Below are positions 58,076-64,000 of a stretch of 64,000 bases of DNA, piece after piece. A program made the position numbers and the translations under genes. The notes under the pieces were generated by a model that saw nothing but the letters and a program-made list of their open reading frames with translations, was not told the DNA's origin and ran no database searches. This DNA is from Siphonodentalium dalli (lineage: Eukaryota > Mollusca > Scaphopoda > Gadilida > Siphonodentaliidae), in assembly GCA_032622095.1 (NCBI GenBank), contig CP136067.1, positions 75,978,705 to 76,042,704 of the forward strand. The letters run 5' to 3'. Every line of letters starts with the position of its first letter. Positions within the stretch are counted from its first letter, which is position 1.

Positions 58076-59438
58076 ATAACACAACATACAAACTGGACAA
58101 TAACACATACGCGATATGTTTATGCTTAAATACCGCCCAGAACTATTCCCGATAAGTCTACTAAGAATACTTGGGTGGATACGCCGATTGTTCATGCCAA
58201 TTGCCATGGAGGTTACAATCAACTAAATATTTCACATAGGCGACAGTGTTAGGGTTAAGCCATCCCCACGATTCATTGCCCTACTGAGCCAAACTATAAA
58301 TATTTCTGCGTGTAGAACTCCACGTCGGACATAAGTTGTCAAAAAATAAATGGTGCCTCACCATACTTATTCCTGGAAATAAATTGGCATTTCCACAACT
58401 ACCCCCTTTTGTGCACAAAATTTCAATATAGAAAAATACACCCACCCCTACCAAATTTGGCGACCAATGTAGCTGCTTGATGAACAATCCCACACAAATG
58501 GCCGAGGAATGAACATAGCCTATGAATTTCTTTTTTCTTTCACATTAAACAACCGAAGATATTATACACCATTCAGCTGCCGGTATTTTTTTTATACTGA
58601 CTCGAGTTTCCCTACACAAATGCCAAGGGGCATAATGGACCTATATGTACGTCCCGCCCACCAGTAGACTGCATGGTTACTGTTACTACGCACCCACAAG
58701 CCATCTCAATTTCGCTATCTCTTCAATACTAAAATGGCTTCCGATGAGAAAGGACTGTGTTCTTAAACGCCATGTAACACGATAATATAGCTTCTTTCTG
58801 AATATCACGATTTTCAAGATACCTTTGTGTGTATATATGCATCTTGTAAAAGTGACTGTCGTTAGATATAAACAAAAATAGAACCAGTTTTTAAACAAAA
58901 AAACAGGTATGATTGTTTAGGCCACTTCCGATAACCAACAAAGATACTAGTAGATGTTTACGTTGAATCAAACTGTGTAAATGAAGCCATTATGAAACTT
59001 CAATATCAAATAGCAAATTGAATATCGAAGCTATGCTAATGGTTCACACCTTGATGAAATAAACCAAACGGAAGTGTACATGTGGTAATTAATATATAAT
59101 CCCTCTTTTGTCGAAATAAATATAACGATATCAGTTTACCATAATACCACGAGTGTCCTGAATGAGCCCCGGTGACAGGCCAGACGCAAAGGATTATCAA
59201 ATAATGGCCTTTTAAAATTCCACATCCTATTTTGCCGTCAATAAAGTACATTAAAGAAAACGCCGACTATCATGGAGTCAGTTACATGTTGCCATGAGGC
59301 AACAATGGCACAAAGTGAACTTGTTCGGTGAAGGTTGCGTGTATACACAGCGAAGCACGTGCAATGTTTGAAATTTCGTGTAATTCTCTTGGAAAACATC
59401 TGTTGATTCTCATTTACACGTACATTGTCGCATTAATA
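58076..59438. other. non-coding stretch, nothing recognised
   Basis: Scattered short frames only; no repeats with partners in the window. SPTY2D1 exon 1 or its promoter could lie here or further right, but I could not place it. Confidence 0.35.
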
Positions 59439-59499
59439 TGGAGGAAGCTTTAGATTCTCAAATGGATTCAGTAGAACGTTCACAGTAGATCCTACAGGT
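59439..59499 (+). other. possible first exon with strong splice donor
   Basis: ATGGAGGAAGCTTTAGATTC opens a 16-codon frame (MEEALDSQMDSVERSQ and stop) that closes just before CTACAG|GTAAGTG, a near-perfect donor. It may be a non-coding or uORF-bearing first exon of a gene running rightward. There is no protein similarity. Confidence 0.2.
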
Positions 59500-59980
59500 A
59501 AGTGTGAATAGCAGACATTTGAACTCAATATTACCACGGCGTTATAACAGCAACAAATGTATACATTTATAACGAAAAACACTTCACATAAAACACATAC
59601 TCGCGGCACAATTAATATTCATAACGCATCATCGATCGGGACTACTATTTCCCCGTTTTAGTTTGAAATCTGTTATATATAAATATTGAAATTTAAATAA
59701 CACTAGGATCCGAGTGTGGTCGTTGGCATTGTTTAATCCAGCATAAACAGATGTCTTAGTTACACTTTTTATTTAAGAAACCGAACTAAAACATGTATAA
59801 ATATCGACTATTTTCTGCAAATGCATTCATTAACTAACTTATATAATAAAGATCAAATTCATCCCAAACACTCGTTTACTTCTTCCCGATGCTAAACCAG
59901 TAGGGGGCGTTAGAATGGTGTACCTATATCAAGCATTTAGAATTACATACCACTAGCGGTTTGTGAGCGATACTGGTAAC
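59500..59980. other. spacer, nothing recognised
   Basis: AT-rich, with no repeats or conserved frames seen. Confidence 0.35.
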
Positions 59981-61635
59981 CAGAGGCGGACTGGGCCAAA
60001 AAACCGGCCCGGGAAATTAATATAATACCGGCCCATCTGTTTGGGGGGGGGGGGGGGGGGGTGCAGTCCACCTTGGAAAATTCCAACTGCACCCCCCCCC
60101 CCCCCCCCTTGAATCAGACCAAATACATATTTTTGCATAATTCCATTTGCACCCCCCCCCCCCCCTTGAATCAGATACAAACCAAATACATGTTTTTGCA
60201 TAATTCCATTTGCACCTCTGGTCTAATATCCTATTTATTCATAAACCATGGTTCTATATATTCCCGGTATGAAACCATTCAGATATTTTTACCTGAAAAA
60301 TTGCATAAAATCTAGCGGTCTAACTCCAGACAAATGCACACGGCTACGGACAAGAGACCAGGACACACCGGGCTGTTCATGGTTGTTCGGCCCGGGGTGA
60401 GAACATTTTGAAAACTATACAAGAAAATCTCGAATCCGATTAAACTAGACTGGCATCAACTGAAGCGTTCCTATTTTCTTGTAAATTTCAATTGGGGGAG
60501 GGGTGTGTAAGAATTTTTTTGGGATTTACAGCTGGGAGTTACCGTTAAAATCTCGAGATTAATGGGGTCTTTACGTGGTGTTATATCACCGGGCCATATT
60601 AGAACTTAGAACTGTTGTTCAATTTAGTGTGTTTTTTGTGAAGTAATATCTCTAAATTTTGGGCATTCCACATTCTCATTAATTAATTTCTTGCCTTCAG
60701 TACTTTTCACAAACAGTTTGTAGGGTTCGTTTTGTCTTATTATTATTATTATCACATCTTAGATCTTTTAGCCTGTCAGGTTATAATTCATTAGTTTTTA
60801 ATTGTCATATTCATTTAATCAAACCTGTTAATTATGTTGGTACCTTTTAATTGTTTTGCCCCTTGGCTTATTCAGTTCATTAATCTTAATTGGCCTATTC
60901 ATTTAGACAACACTTTCTATTTCCATTAACATGTTTTTACTTGTCACCTTTTACTCATTGGTTAATTCAGCTTGGCATTTCACACCTCCAATTGTATATT
61001 AATACCTTCATCTTCAAACTTAAAAGGAAGAACATTTTATCTAGACTAGTCGCTATATTGTTTCACGTCATTAGGATTACCATTGGACACTTCATGCTAA
61101 CGTTATAAGGAATACCTGTTGCTGTTATATGTTATGTTCATCTTGGAAAACCGGATGATTGTAAATAAAAGCTATTCCCCAACATCAGACTTGTTCGTTT
61201 AATGACATTGGACATCTTCAGATCCCGACTACCATAACCACAGAAAATTGACCCGTTATAGTTATATGATGCCGACAAGTTCATTTAATGTCAAAATTAC
61301 GATTAGCCAATTCGGCTGGTTAAACAACACATGTGGCGGCCCACGTCCGGAATTTTCCCGGTCTCCTGATCGGCCATGCAGTCTGCCTCTGCCCTCATGA
61401 ATTTATGTGAGAAGAGTACCATCTTATTGGATACACGGCTGGTTAAACAACACATGTGGCGGCCCACGTCGGTTTCATTTGCGGCCCAAGTTGTGGTTGG
61501 GCGGCCCAACCACATATACCCCCCCCCCCCCCAAACCGTAAAAAAAAACCCTCGGATTCTCGCTTGAATCAGAATTTTTCCGAATCCGGCCCATCGGGAA
61601 ATTTCCCGGTCTCCCGATCGGCCAGTCAGCCTCTG
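59981..61635. mobile_element. hAT-type element with perfect 8-bp duplication
   Basis: The left end is CAGAGGCGGACTGGGCC; the right end GGCCAGTCAGCCTCTG is its inverted match. CTGGTAAC flanks it exactly on both sides (59973-59980 and 61636-61643). Near the right end an ~120-bp block (TAAACAACACATGTGGCGGC at 61320 and 61443) is duplicated and contains a second, inner copy of the terminus. G and C runs of 17-19 bases lie at 60043-60061 and 60092-60108. No transposase frame. Confidence 0.88.
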
Positions 61636-61643
61636 CTGGTAAC

Positions 61644-64000
61644 TAATCATAACAGTATATACAGATATTGTGCGGTATATTGCAAATGTATGGCACAACA
61701 TAGGCACAACTGAAATGAAAATGCGACTTTTATAATTTCTGAAGTATTTCAAACATGAAGTCCTGGTCGTTAGCGAGTCGGAACTATTCAATCTGTTTTG
61801 GCGGGAAAATAGATAATGTGTGAAAACTTACTAAACATAACATTGGTATTTGTATTTTCACGATTCGACATACATGTATGCGTTTCCGTATTTTTGGAGA
61901 GAATCAGCTCAAGCAGTGAGTGGAACTCGCTCGGTTAAACTCTGGCTAGAGATGTTCCCCTTTTTACCTGTTTTAACGCATCAACCAAACTGCGTTTTAG
62001 CAGCATCATATTGATACTTCCGGGAATGATTAAGATGTTCCATCTTCGGTGATAAATATTGTATTTAATGTATTTTTCAAGGTATTACGCATTGCATAAG
62101 AGAGTTATTAACCGTTATGACCGACATCGACTGCCGTAGCAAGTTTTCACACATAATCACCATCGCCGTGCCGACAAAAGGCAACACTTTGTCAGAACAC
62201 AAGCGACGATTTTGATTTGGTTGAGGGTGGCCGGAGAATAGGGTAGCATAATTTGATGTGCAAAATAGCGCTTCTAGTTTATTATCGAAAAACAGCTGGG
62301 TTTGAGAGTATAATATATAGCTGAATACAGCTAGGTTAGCTGGAATACATACAGCTATTGTAGTAGATCCATTTGATCTTTGTGTCATGGCTTACGCCAT
62401 CAAAGATCCATGGCGTGCTTCAAACAACATAGGCGGCTATAATTCCTATAAAAGTAACAATTAGGACCAACGCATATGTATTTATCAACTAAATACAAAT
62501 ACAAGTGTGAAAACCCATTGACTCACCTACGTGTCATTTATCCTTAAAATCCGACAGATAACAGAACGTAAACACTGACATGTCGTGTGTTCGTCGACTA
62601 TTGCATGTGACCCGTAATTTCATGAATTCCCCCTGTGAGTTCCCTGTGCACACGACAAGGTAATCACATGCGTTCACATTGAGTGCACAATTCAGGTTGC
62701 CCTGACACAATTCAAGTTGAGGGGAACTACAATCTGCGCATGCATGTAGTTTTTACAAATTACCAACTCCGATTTGTTACACATGCGTACTGTTAACATC
62801 CTGGTACAGTAATGCGAGTTGCAGAATCATGTTTGCAATGCACGAACTGCACGTAGTCATGTGATATGTTAGCTCCTCCTGCTTCGGCCATTTAACCACG
62901 TTTTGTCAACATGTTTTCCGACTGGATTTTTGGATTAAATTATTACGGAATTATACACACGTTCTGGTAGGTGTCAGAGCAGTCTATGTAAACATACACT
63001 CAGATTCATACTGATACTGAGTCTATTGCATTCCCATCAACTTTTCATTTCTGAACGGTAGTGGGCTTCCCCCCAAATTACGTCACACGGCACTAAATAT
63101 AAATCTGAAATTAGTTGTGATTGACAGGCGTAAACATGGTCACGTGCCAGTGCCGTCATGGCCGCTTCAACCCTGTGAAGCCGATTCTAAGAATCGGAAT
63201 TAATAGTTGCAGGGTTTGTGACTTTTCGTTCGGCGGTTGTTTTACTGACAATAAATGGAAACAGCTAGCTTCCGGGATCCAAAATAATATCTACAATAAC
63301 TAAGACAGATCTTCTTGAAATTATAAAAAATGTCAATTTACCGTGGATCTTTTGGACTCAGAACAAATCAACGGCCACGAATCAAAAAATACATGAATGT
63401 CGGGACTATCTGCTAAAACAACTACAGAACTAAAAAAAAACATAACAAAACGATCTATCAGTTCCCCAGAACCGGCAGTAGTAGGCTACCACCGCAGCCA
63501 AAACGAGCGAAGAGCAACACAATTCTACCACCCAACCCCCACCGAAACCCTCCCCGACATTACACAGCCGTATTATTAGCTCCAAAGATTGGGCCAGTTG
63601 TACCCTAATTACAGTTGCCTGCAATCCAAATTCCGGTGATTCTTGATTTTAAACTTTCGACCGCTCGTCCAGCAATCTAGTCGATTTGTGAATTTCTCTT
63701 CCGGTATAACATGACGTCATGGATACTATTTTAACAACATTTAGCCACACCTTCGGAATTTCCCACACCGAGAGCACGTGACATGTTACTAGTTTTTTAT
63801 TGGGGCACACATTTCTTGGAGCTAAGTTTTGATTGGCGGGCGGTAATTACAAGGAATCCCGGGTTTGGGAAATGAAAACTGAACGAAAGGTCGTCAGACG
63901 CACTATTTTTTATATGTGGGTATGTAGTTTACTCCAGACTGGTGTCAGAGCTAATATATATTGCAATATTGTTAACATTAATGACTATGTTAGTTGATTC
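61644..64000. other. right end of window, no gene recognised
   Basis: Less repetitive than the rest and slightly richer in GC toward 62.5-63.9 kb. E-box-like CACGTG occurs at 63140 and 63775. Frames at 62077-62388 (-), 63121-63303 (+) and 63397-63579 (+) show no family resemblance. It could hold 5' exons or a promoter, but the sequence does not show it. Confidence 0.35.

Noticed and set aside
62793-62891. 32-codon minus-strand frame starting MAEAGGANISHDYVQF
   Set aside because: It has a good start context and plausible composition, but it is short, without a clear donor or recognised similarity.

Overview
The window is nuclear DNA from an animal, most likely a marine invertebrate. Three things point that way: genes with long GT-AG introns, dense interspersed and tandem repeats, and repeat styles that I associate with bivalves and other lophotrochozoans (non-autonomous elements with internal repeats of about 160 bp, and elements ending in GGAC-type microsatellites). 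The sequence alone does not fix the species. No prokaryotic operons, CRISPR arrays, tRNA genes or intact viral genes were seen.

One conserved host gene is clear: a homologue of SPTY2D1 (SPT2), an H3-H4 histone chaperone, on the minus strand. Five exons were assembled by splice site and phase: 50941-50800, 46673-44787, 23178-23031, 21529-21455 and 18947-18857. Together they encode about 780 residues and the natural stop. The short first coding exon, which should carry the start methionine, was not found and may lie to the right of 50941 or outside the window. Nearly everything between 18.9 and 50.9 kb is therefore intron of this gene, and intron 3 alone is 21.6 kb.

The rest is mobile and repetitive DNA. 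From left to right: ~160-bp-unit elements (1.1-1.6, 5.2-8.0 and 14.7-15.8 kb); a LINE 3' tail (9.9-10.1 kb); several hairpin MITEs (10.7, 12.3, 12.6, 16.7 and 20.4 kb); a mariner-type MITE abutting an SPTY2D1 splice donor (22.8-23.0 kb); a 6-kb region of ~163-bp tandem repeats with a 1,268-bp higher-order duplication (25.6-31.5 kb); a head-to-head element holding two decayed copies of an invertebrate EADTR/HALTGCD-type protein, with a piggyBac-type MITE inside one arm (31.5-35.8 kb); a hAT-type element (37.0-37.9 kb); a 5.3-kb foldback palindrome built on a 42-bp minisatellite and ~550-bp tandem units (38.2-43.5 kb); more small elements around the SPTY2D1 5' exons (44.5-52.1 kb); seven Helitron-like copies joined exactly head to tail (52.3-57.7 kb); 5S-rRNA-derived repeats (57.7-58.1 kb); and a second hAT-type element with a perfect 8-bp target duplication (60.0-61.6 kb).

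The observations most worth following up are these: a core word shared by six otherwise different ~160-bp repeat families; the tandem Helitron array, whose internal repeat supplies at least ten perfect NRF1-type sites; the foldback palindrome; and the head-to-head EADTR/HALTGCD element, whose tandem arms preserve an empty insertion site for the piggyBac MITE.
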